Shown: piece by piece, positions 55,105 through 64,000 of the stretch
How the letters are laid out: each line of letters opens with the position of its first letter
How positions within the stretch are numbered: position 1 is the stretch's first letter
From: Metallyticus violacea
Lineage: Eukaryota > Arthropoda > Insecta > Mantodea > Metallyticidae
Length of the DNA stretch: 64,000 nucleotides
Direction: 5' to 3'
Assembly (NCBI GenBank): GCA_030762175.1
Contig: JAUJEO010000021.1
Coordinates: forward strand, 1,736,001-1,800,000
The notes under the pieces: generated by a model
What the model was told of the DNA's origin: nothing
Seen by the model: the letters and a program-made list of their open reading frames with translations, nothing else
The model's database searches: none
Position numbers and translations under genes: made by a program

Positions 55105-56000
55105 GTACAGGGGGAAGTGTTAAAAATCCCGGAAAAGTTTGGAAGTATCAAAAGAAAGTATTAAGCCATTACCATTAGGTGTACAAACTCTTGACACATC
55201 AAAATGAAAATAGCATGTCTTCTTCAATGGTGTATTTGACTTTTGCATTTTGCCGAGTGCCTTTAACAATTTACTGAGACAAACAGATGCATGATGTACT
55301 TTAGGTTCTACTGGAAATATTTTAGAACAATGAGAAGATTTGACCAAATATGTTTGAAACTACCTGATATACTGCTAAACATACCATTGACCATATATAT
55401 TTATTACCTCATTATAAATTATTCAAATAATGAACCAAAAAAAAAATAAATAAAATGAATCAAACATAGAAAAAAGGAAATCAGGAAAAGTGAATCATGT
55501 ATGCTGAATTACAAGCATCAAGACACTTTTTTGTCCCTAAATGTCCACATAAAATCCATCTGAACGACTTAAAACTTTGACAGAATTTGCTGTGAAAGCT
55601 TATTTCCATCGTGATTTAACATCAAGAGCAATTACCATTATAAGAATGATTCCAGACATCTTATCTTAGTTGTTTGTCTTTCTAGATGTTTGAGAGATGA
55701 TTGCCGAGATGCAGTGCATAATGAAAACATAATATCAAGAAATGCCTTTATTTTCACCTATAAAATATGTTGTTGGCTGCTAACTGATGAAAGGCAGAAT
55801 CTGATTTTGCTAGCAGTGAGAAGTACCAAGGTAAGGGGTTTCAAAACAATTGCAAATAGGTAATCCTATGGAAATTCATACCTTTAGAAATTTGAAATTG
55901 AATTTCTCAGCAGAATACTACATAAGGAAGTAGAACTGTATCATAGAACTTCCAATTGTAAGTATACTAAAATATTTAATCGCAAAAATTCTTAAAGTAC
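55105..56000. other. No confident gene
   Basis: The minus frame 55347-55120 (MVKSSHCSKIFPVEPKVHHA ...) and sequence near 55690-55830 look mildly protein-like, but nothing is recognisable. Confidence 0.4.
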
Positions 56001-56004
56001 AAGC

Positions 56005-56235
56005 ATGCTCTCTTGTTCCTGCATCTTACTCAAGCAGTTCAGGGGCTTGTTAAAGCCATAATTGATGTTGCATTATCTGTATATGGATTTAAAGAAAGAG
56101 ACACACACACACAGTCTTTAGACATAGAGGTTCTCTGTTCCCACTTCATACTCAAGCAGTTGAAAGAGTTATTAAAGTCATCATTGATGCTGCATTATCT
56201 GTATGAGGAGATAAAGAAGAGGACATATAATATGC
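56005..56235. repeat. Tandem duplication, 122-bp period
   Basis: The segment with ttactcaagcagttcagggg, ttaaagccataattgatgtt, gcattatctgtat and aaagaa (from about 56005) is repeated 122 bp later as atactcaagcagttgaaaga, ttaaagtcatcattgatgct, gcattatctgtat and aaagaa. About 80% similar, with (ac)n between. Confidence 0.85.
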
Positions 56236-56239
56236 ATAG

Positions 56240-57850
56240 TTCGAATTAATGCATGCATGATACTGCCTACAGCATATGAGAAAAAAAGTTAATACTTTGG
56301 TTTGAGAAAGAGAAAATAATCAATTCAAAGTATAAACAAATTAGGTAAGATTATTGCAGAATAGATGAGATGAAACTTGCGAGTAGCAACTTTCCCATAA
56401 AAAGTTTTTAGTTGATGTAGCCACTAACACATTTTCTATCATAAATAATACAGTTTAAATTGACAGTTACATAGCTATGAAATAATTGAAGTTATAAACT
56501 CAAATTGTTAACATTTCTATGTGATTGTGCTCTGGTAAAACATTAATTTAGAAATATCAATTAGGTATGCAGAGTAACTATGTAGGTCGTTTTGTATTGT
56601 AAAAAGAAAATTTAGGTCATTTTTGATACAACATACTGCATGTACCACCATTTAACTAGGCTCATTGCGACTGATAGGACAGCTGGATATTATTGCATTG
56701 GGATTCACAGCAGCATCTCATTTTATGAAGCAGCTAAAAGGCAGTATCTATAAATCCAACTATGATCATTTGATGATCTGCAAAACAGCATACATGATAA
56801 AACCTATGCAGTACATATTTCTATTCCAACTTGGTAGATATATTTTTATTCATCAAGAACAAGTGTAATCAAAAGTTACACACTTATTAAATTTCAATAA
56901 AAATTTAACCTCCATTGGAATTATACTTGCAAACCAAAGTAAATAACAGAATTGAATGTAAGGAAAGGATAACAGAGTCTGAAAAGTTATAAAATAGTTA
57001 CAGTTTTCTATATATAATTATCCAGAAAATATCTACATGTATTTATTGCAAATTTAAAAAAAAAAAAAAAAAAAAAGCAATATCTGTGCGATTATCAGTA
57101 TAAATATATGACCATCCATAAGCATCTAAATACAAAAAAACCGAAATAAATTTCATATTATTCTCAGCAAGTCAAAATTTGCAATTGATAGAAACCAATA
57201 CTTCTTATGAATGACTGCTAAACTATGCATATGAGGATGATAAGCACTAAATACTGTGAACCACACTTATATAAATTGAAAATGTAATGAACGAAGATAA
57301 CAGTTTTTGTTCCATTTTAATTACAGAAATTTTTTACTAGTAGGGATAATTAATTATTTGTAATTTTTTAGAAAGCTTTCTTCATATTGCTCTCCTATTT
57401 ACAAAATATCCAGTTATGGGGACAGCCTTCTTAGAAATAAAATATTACTTGACTAGGAATAGATAAAAATTCTTCTGGAATAAACCAGTGAAATTTATTT
57501 TCGCATTTTCTAGACAATTTGAACAAATTGAAAAAGATGGTATGCTGAAGTAAAATGTTAAACAAAACATACAGCAATTCATTTTGCACTTGAACTTGAA
57601 CTTTTATTACTGCAGCATGTTCAACAACAGCAACAGCTTCTTCCAGGCTGGAAAATCAGTGTCTATGTAGGAGATTCTTCACATTTTATTATGCATGATA
57701 CCAAATTGGGACTGCAAGTTGGATGAAATTACTAATTTCCTGAAACAAGGAGCAGCATAATCTTGAAGTCGTCTCTACTTGATCTTTGAGAACGCATTCG
57801 ACACATGTAATTGTCATATGCTTTGCTCCTTGATAGAAAAATAGCATTGT
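56240..57850. other. No gene seen; poly(A) run at 57055-57076
   Basis: AT-rich sequence. The plus frame 56665-56868 has no motif. Confidence 0.5.
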
Positions 57851-57854
57851 ATAA

Positions 57855-58138
57855 TTTTTTTTTGGAGTAGTGTTTATCGCCCCTTTTTACTACTTAGGCA
57901 CCACAGGAGGTGGACACTGATAATACATGGGATGAAATTATATATTGGGAAAGGATTTTTAAAAAAGGAAACGTTTCAGGCCTAAATTTAGGGTACTTCC
58001 CCGCCATTTGCCATTAAATAAGAACCGGGGAAATCCTGAAGAAAAAAAAAGTCAAGAAGGGCGGTCCTGGTGGGAATCGAACCCCAGACCTCCCGCTCAC
58101 GAGTCCGCGCCTAAACGACCTCGGCCACCCATGGCGGT
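57855..58138 (-). mobile_element. tRNA-derived SINE, family 2
   Basis: Flanked by ttgtataa (57847-57854 and 58139-58146). On the minus strand the head is the best preserved of the family: ccatgggtggccgaggtcgt, gcgcggactcgtgagcggga, ggtctggggttcgattccca (B box) and ccaggacc; then the body ggcggggaagtaccctaaat and atgtattatcagtgtccacc. It is the most useful copy for the family consensus. Confidence 0.95.
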
Positions 58139-58149
58139 TTGTATAAATT

Positions 58150-59035
58150 ATGTTTTGCACGTTCATTAAATTGATAATGTCAATTTACAACTGTTTTTAA
58201 TTTTATTAGAGCAAGATTTGTTTTTAAAATATCTGTCATTGTATAAAATAATATGGACAGATTGCAGATTTCATTTTTATATGTATTGCATTTGTTACAC
58301 ACTCAGTAATAAAGCTTTTTTTTTTTCTTTCAGAATTTTTGATTATCAAGACCATTTCTAACCTCAAAATGCACCTAAGAATTAATATAAGTTAGGTGAT
58401 TTTCTGCATGCTTACAGAATTCCACTTTATACCTGATCTAAATGTATTAAAAAAAGATTTAATTAAGTATAAAAACCACCATCATATCGAAACCACTAAA
58501 ATGGAGCTATTATCTACATTAGGCTAGTGAGTCATTTTTTGTAATATACTATATACTATAGAACTGTTCTGAATGTGTTTCATGAGCTACTGTAGCTGTT
58601 GAACCCTCAATATATGTAACTACCCTCAATCTTTGGGGATAGATGATGCCAGAATTCTACTCTAAACAGTGCTCATCAGTAATTAAGCTGTTGTCACTTT
58701 TGATAATACTCAAAAGTTAAAATAATGTCATTATAAGGATAATACTATATAAATGAATAAAACAGGGCATTTTACTTTACACCACGCAGTGTTCACTGCT
58801 CCTATTACTAATTTTTTGGGGAGGAAAGGGAATCAGAAGGAAAATGCTATCCAGTTATAAACTTATGAATTTACTATATATTTTGTTGAAATGCTGTGAA
58901 AAAATCGTATTACTCATTTAACACATTTTGTACAAGATGCATGTTACTTGGGTCAATACAGTTTTTTTCAATACAATATGCATTTATATCTTCAAGAATC
59001 AAGTACAAATTGCCCTAAACATAGCGAAATCTTAT
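58150..59035. other. No gene seen
   Basis: AT-rich sequence between the SINE and the GC-richer block. Confidence 0.5.
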
Positions 59036-59103
59036 TAACTGCTCAGCATTTTGCGGGAAACGAAAGTTTCAATTTCTTGCTGTCTCCCCGGATGTTGCAC
59101 CCA

Positions 59104-60090
59104 CACCACGGCGCACTTATGTTTTAATAAATAATGGTACATCTTTTCCTTTGCTCGCTTTGCCATATTGTAATAAACACGGATTACCACAGATATGCAA
59201 TTCAATGTTGATAACGGGTGACCGCAGAAGCGCCAATTTTTATTTCATCCCATCGGGTGTCCGTGGGCGAGTCGATACTGCAGACATGAGAGATCTGCAA
59301 TTCGTCATATTAGATTAATTTCTTTATTTATTTAATCCATTTTACTTGTAGTTTCCTTTCTTTTTCGGAGAAAATAAGTCATAGTTAAGCTTTCACCGAA
59401 CTCCAGACACCAGCGTCAGAATCGCCGACAGCTTAAAGAGTCAAATACAAGACGTAAAAATCTGGCTAGCATGTTCTAAGCTGCTGTTACAAATCGGATT
59501 TTGGAGTCTTGTATTTTACTTTTCATGCTAACGGCGGCTATGTAGCTGGAAGTTTTGAATCTCTTGTATTTCACTCCTCAGGCTATCGGGAGCTCTGTAG
59601 CTGGTTGTGCAAGTTGAGTGAAAGCTTAACAATTAGTTTCGTCCGAAAAAGAAAGACAATTACAATATATATACCCTGTCAAATATCTGACAGTAACTCA
59701 TCTTCTTGATGCAATTCTAAGCGGGTACGAAATTAGGAAGGTTATATGAAGTAAAATGTAATGTTATTTTTTGTATACAGCCTGTGTATAACCTAAAAAG
59801 TAAACCGTATATAATGAAGAGTGTAAAAATGTACGTAAATAAACCTCTCGTTGACAACGTATGATACAACAAATAACAATGCACATAGAGGTACCATTAT
59901 AAATGTTATATTGAAGGTGATAGTGCAGAAAAATAACATCCAGTGCCGTCCTCCAGATACCATTTACGTTGTAAAGACCTAATATTGTCTATAGTTTTAA
60001 AGAAGCGCACTTTAAACAATTCCCTGTAGTCTCTCACCACGGCGCACTTCTGTTTTAATAAATAATAGTACATTATTTTCCTTTCTCCAC
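59104..60090. repeat. Direct repeat pair around a GC-richer block
   Basis: accacggcgcacttatgttttaataaataatggtac (59104-59139 region) recurs as accacggcgcacttctgttttaataaataatagtac near 60037, each followed by an ...ttttcctt stretch. The spacing is about 933 bp. It may be a local duplication or the ends of an unidentified element. Confidence 0.8.
59345..59668. repeat. Large imperfect foldback with internal direct repeats
   Basis: cctttctttttcggagaaaa followed by gttaagctttcaccgaact (59355-59403) pairs with agtgaaagcttaac ... gtccgaaaaagaaagac near the right end (59615-59660). Inside, tcttgtattttacttttcat with ctatgtagctgg (59508-59550) is repeated as tcttgtatttcactcctcag with ctctgtagctgg (59562-59605), and complements agtcaaatacaagacgtaaa (59439). 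The structure is MITE-like; no target duplication was established. Confidence 0.7.
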
Positions 60091-60329
60091 TTTATAATGA
60101 ACTTAATGGCACATCATATCATGCGTCTGTGATTCCCAGACATTCCAACAACCATAACGATATCAACACATGATGCACATTTCTTTGTCTCTGAACTGCA
60201 AATAACCACTTTCAAGGAGATTCCGCATAAAATTATTCGGTCTTCTTTCAATTTGTCCACTCTATAGCAATAATGACAAGTATGTTTCTGATAGGCAAAA
60301 TAGGTTTAAACACGGCTTAAATTTGCTGC

Positions 60330-60431
60330 TGTAGCGCCCTCATCGTAAATGAGAGGCATCTGTTGAGTTGTGAAACAACTGAGCTGCGAGCGCAGCGCCA
60401 ATTTTGTAAAGAGTCTACGTGAGTCACAGAG
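60330..60431 (+). promoter_or_regulatory. Putative promoter / non-coding first exon of the 61028 gene
   Basis: A locally GC- and CpG-richer stretch (gtagcgccctcatcg, ctgcgagcgcagcgcc), unlike the AT-rich surroundings, ends in a splice-donor match cagag|gtaaat at 60431. An acceptor-like tag before 61002 would join it to the exon carrying the ATG at 61028. TTLL runs the other way, so this region could also serve as a divergent promoter. All of this is inferred from composition and splice consensus. Confidence 0.35.
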
Positions 60432-60434
60432 GTA

Positions 60435-61025
60435 AATGCATTATTACCAAAGGGGTCATTTCCAATGTTTCAAATTAATCGTAGGGAAATAGTATTCTTA
60501 TGTTGACAATTCTGCTGCCGAAATAAACAACTGAGAAGTAAATCAGCATGTGTGGGAATTTTGTAATTTTAGTAGGTTATGATAGTTTTAAATTGTAAAC
60601 AATGAAGGATATGCAGTTGCTAGTAAACAAATAGTATTCACTTGTAAATATTATTTCTCTTTCACAATTTTCTGCGCTAATGGTTCCAATACGTAATGTT
60701 TGTGAAGAAAGTATGTTTTCGGATGTTTTTAAATTGTTGCATATTTTGATATTAATGTAACAATCAGCATATTTAAATTCGTTCCGATTTAAGAAAGAAA
60801 AGTTATATATAGAACAACAGTCCGCGTAGCTGCGTTTGCTATTTCACGTTAGGGTATTGAAGGATAATTTAGAATATCTGTTGAGGGTCATCTGCTGTTC
60901 ATGGGAAGAAAAGATCTATCAGAATTTAGGTTTACATATAAATAAAATCAATAATCCTAAGAACACTACTTCTGATTTTGTTACGACTATTGAGCATTGT
61001 AGATGATGGATGTGATGTATAACGG
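60435..61025. other. Presumed first intron
   Basis: AT-rich DNA between the donor at 60431 and the putative first coding exon; no repeat recognised. Confidence 0.4.
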
Positions 61026-61027
61026 CT

Positions 61028-61244
61028 ATGAATTCTGGTGGCAATGTGATTTTAACAACAGAAAAGCTATATCCATCACATTCAAATTATGATGATGCTC
61101 CTACAAGCTTGCAGTGTGAGGTTAACAAAATGAAATGCAGTTATGCATCCAACGAGAGTTTGAAGAATTGTAATGAAGATAAGAAATATTGCAATGAACT
61201 GTGTCAGATGCTGGATGATCCTTTAAAACCAAAAGAATTGCCAG
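61028..61244 (+). CDS. Putative first coding exon of an unrecognised gene
   Basis: ATG at 61028 in an acceptable context (ggctatgaa), with stops upstream in frame, opens 72 codons and a donor ccag|gtaact at 61244 (phase 1). The protein starts MNSGGNVILTTEKLYPSHSN and continues with CEVNKMKCSYASNESLKNCN, then ELCQMLDDPLKPKELP. It is hydrophilic, Cys-containing and not low-complexity, and reads past the donor into nonsense, as expected for an exon. I do not recognise the family, and no later exon was found before 64000. Confidence 0.45.
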
Positions 61245-61249
61245 GTAAC

Positions 61250-61955
61250 TGTTTAAGGATAAACATTTTATACTGCTCACCCTGTTTTTCTGACTGGTGA
61301 GAGGAGTCTAAGCAGTACACCCAAAGGTGGTTCAGTGGAGACTGTGGGAGGTTAATAGCTAGTAACTCCACAGTGATATAGTGCTTCAAGAAAACATTTA
61401 TAATTTTGATATTATTTTGTTCTTTGGTATGCCCCACAAATATTTTGCCCCTTATCACAAAATAGCTATTGGTAGCTTTCACAATGATTTATTCAGATTC
61501 AGGACTGGTGATTGTGTTAATTCATTACTTTCTACCAGTGATGAAAAAAAAACAATAACTGTGGGGAGAAAAAGAGGTTGATTAGTTTGTTTTCTAAAAT
61601 CACATATAAGCGTATGCATTACTTATAAAATGGTTTCATTTCAAGAGAATGGGAAAGCTACATAGATATCTATTTTAAAATCATAATTGTATTTATACTG
61701 TATGAAAAATAGTGAGCTTAGTGACTCATAGGTATACAGCAGATTTCCAGGCAAGTGCCTAATTTTTTTTTCCGTAATATATATTATAAATAAAATCTAA
61801 ATATTTATGCTTTGTTGCATTTAATACTTAGAAGTTTTACTTTTATAGATCATTAGACATTAATTATTCTTAGTTTTGTGCTTAAAAGATGCATATTTTC
61901 ACATAAACTGCCATGGAGGCATTACTTGAAATGTCTTTAATAACTATAGCTTTAT
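61250..61955. other. No gene seen
   Basis: AT-rich; small frames on both strands at 61204-61581 overlap each other and have no motif. Confidence 0.45.
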
Positions 61956-61964
61956 ATCTAGTAA

Positions 61965-62125
61965 ATTTATTTAAAATATGTGCCACTACATCCAATTTTT
62001 CTACTTGTTTATATTAAATGTTTTTCCAAAGTTCCTCAAACCTGGTTTCTATATCTGATTTTCTTCCTACATAAATTTTCCACATCCCAAACAAGCTTGT
62101 AAATCCCAGATCATTTTGTCTTATG
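61965..62125 (-). mobile_element. Old PLE GIY-YIG fragment
   Basis: The minus strand with frame errors gives GIYKLV, C-GKFYVGRKSDIETRFEEL, WKNI and YKQVEKL, matching the GIY ... YIG/YVG ... R ... EKSA order of PLE endonucleases. It is more diverged than the other fragments. Confidence 0.65.
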
Positions 62126-62129
62126 CAAA

Positions 62130-62645
62130 AAATCTCTTTAGTGTAATTGTTATAGATTATTATCACTTATTTTTATTCTTTGAAACTGCCTTGATCTTTT
62201 TTACTGACTTCTGAGAGGTATGTGAATTTTTAAAAACTTTACGTCTCTAGTATGTGTGATCTGTTTAATTCTTTTTTATTCCCGAAGTTAAATATTTTTT
62301 GTTCATCACCTCTTTATAGAACATGGCTAAACATCCACAAAACATATCCTGATAGAATCCTTTAAGTAGATGAACCTATGAAGAATGTTTTTTCACATAT
62401 ATTGACTCATGCTACTTTGTTACTGTGTGCTTCAGTGTGCTAAATTCCAAAGTTTATCAGTTTTGGAATTAGGTATTACAGTTTTCTGCTTGTCTCTATA
62501 ATTCAATAATCACTTCACAATCTTAGTAAAGCAAACTGTTTAATAATACACAATAGTAGAGATGATAATATAAACATTTAATTATTATTTTAAATTTCCT
62601 GATAAATGGTCTGAAAATCACATCCATTTTCTGTTTTTAATGTCA
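62130..62645. other. No gene seen
   Basis: AT-rich sequence between the PLE fragment and a SINE. Confidence 0.5.
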
Positions 62646-62647
62646 AG

Positions 62648-62927
62648 GATGGCCGGGGTTACTAAGGCAAAAAAGAAGAATCGTGAGTGGGAGATCTGTA
62701 GTTCAATTCCCACCAGGACCAACCTTCCTGACAGGCTTTTTCCAGGCTTTCCTAAGTCCCCATAAATAGCAAATGCTGTGGGGGTACCCTAAATTTATGC
62801 CTGAAATGCTTCCATCCTTAAAAAAAAAAAACTTCCAGTTTATCATTACATCTCATGTATCATCAGTGTCCACTGCCTGTGATGTCTGAGTAGTTAAAAC
62901 AGGAGTTTAATACTTTAAAAAAAAAAT
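62648..62927 (+). mobile_element. tRNA-derived SINE, family 2
   Basis: Head ggatggccggggttactaag, B-box part gtagttcaattcccaccagg, body ctgtgggggtaccctaaatt, ctgaaatgcttccatcctta, catgtatcatcagtgtccac, tgcctgtgatgtctgagtag, and tail acaggagtttaatac plus oligo(A). Older than the copy at 57855, judging by its substitutions. Confidence 0.88.
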
Positions 62928-62929
62928 TA

Positions 62930-64000
62930 AATTTCAGTGGAATTGCCTTCTTCTGTGTTAATGAATGCAGATTATTGCATCAATATTTGGTAAATGTTAT
63001 TTAATTATTTGCTTTAATTGAGCATATATATCTTCAATTATTATTATTTATACATTTTCTTGAGTGTTTCAAGGATAAAACAGCTCTAAAATTCTGCATG
63101 CATCAATAATTTTGATTAAAATTACTTTTTAGAACTTCCCCCCTCCCTTCTTTCAACTGTATACATAGTCTGAGTGAAAAGAATCTTAGGGGGTACTAAT
63201 ACCTTAGATAAAATATAAGGGGGATCTAATCTCAGTTAGGTTCATTCCATGAATGTTATACTTCGTATTTACAACTTGACATATTTTCATCTATGCTATA
63301 CCAGAGTATCTGAAAACTAAAACACATCATGGAGGACTGTGACAGATTTGTCATATCATTGTATAGTTATGTAGCATATATTCAAACCTTGTGTACATAT
63401 TTTTCTTTTTACTTAGACTTTCCTTGGAATTATTGAGTGTCCTATTCCTTGTACTTTGTGTATATATATGATTTAAAGATCGAATAAAACAAAAGGCATC
63501 CTGGGGGTTCAGTAAGAAAGCAAGATCCATTACAAGTAAAAATAAAAGCTAATCTGTGAACCATTTGATGTGCAGTTAATTTTGATCTCCCTGCTCGTGG
63601 AGTTTTTGTTTTACTTCCTCTGATTTTTTTTGGTTGAGCAGTCTTACCATACTGTTATGTATTACCTGTAAGACTAAAGCTTCTAGATGAGATGAAAATA
63701 AACAAAAGCATAATGTGTCACTTCTGTGACTCAATTGTTTAGGACACTGGTATGAAACTAGCTGCAAAAGGAGAGGATGCAAGCTAAAATCCTGCTTGAA
63801 TCAACTTTCACATATAAGATTTTATCTGGAGTTTTACTTAACCCAATACGAATGTCTAGTAGCTTTAGCACTAGACTTTTTCAAGTCTCAGAACTTATTT
63901 CCTAGATTATAATTAATTTTAATCATCATACCAAATCAGTTTTTTTATTTCTATAATGTGTTACTTGTTGGAGAAAAAAAGGTATTTGAGACAGATAGCC
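62930..64000. other. No confident gene
   Basis: AT-rich. The minus frame 63782-63576 ends VIHNSMVRLLNQKKSEEVKQ and KLHEQGDQN, mildly coiled-coil-like, but no splice signals or family could be recognised. Confidence 0.4.

Noticed and set aside
1..64000. CRISPR array, operons, bacterial promoters or ribosome binding sites
   Set aside because: The window is clearly eukaryotic: spliced genes, SINEs and LINEs. Repeated units are satellites or microsatellites without spacer structure.

Overview
This is an AT-rich animal genomic window. Coding exons are short and scattered, introns run to 12 kb, and nearly all recognisable protein signal comes from decayed transposable elements. The mix of Penelope-like elements (PLEs), mariner, Tc1, pogo/Tigger, hAT, a CR1/Daphne-type LINE, two tRNA-derived SINE families and an errantivirus-like env suggests an arthropod, possibly a chelicerate. 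No species can be named from the sequence.

The clearest host gene lies on the minus strand between 53530 and 15945. Seven exons of a tubulin-tyrosine-ligase-like polyglutamylase (TTLL6/7/13 clade) follow one another at 53311-53530, 41335-41465, 38397-38553, 38082-38182, 28883-29011, 21874-22099 and 15945-16121. Splice phases agree at every junction. They encode about 380 residues of the catalytic core, up to VNHSPSF. The last visible exon carries two apparent 1-bp deletions. The N-terminal exon(s), 5' UTR and C-terminal exons were not found. A second, unrecognised gene seems to start on the plus strand at 61028, behind a GC-richer, promoter-like stretch (about 59040-60431).

Layout: 1-4900 holds two diverged tandem repeats and a truncated retroelement with LTR and env remnants. 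5470-9450 is PLE copies. 10501-14640 is a LINE with a SINE beside it. 15000-28000 is TTLL introns filled with SINEs, PLEs, mariner and foldback insertions, including a head-to-head pair of PLE copies (24270-27395). 29782-36394 holds a near-full PLE of a second type split by a SINE, and an inverted-N-half PLE. 41830-44600 has hAT and mariner; 48370-53045 has Tc1 and two pogo-type transposases; 53965-54256 is another hAT piece. From 54300 to the end the DNA is mostly plain AT-rich sequence with SINEs and PLE scraps.

The most unusual signal is a set of short palindromic insertions: an almost perfect hairpin plus a one-sided tail, flanked by 12-14 bp direct repeats, at 21175-21362, 25479-25634 and 48570-48784, with related structures at 15010-15115 and 16293-16337. 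Some contain sequence resembling PLE termini. They may be a non-autonomous, hairpin-type class of PLE-related insertion.
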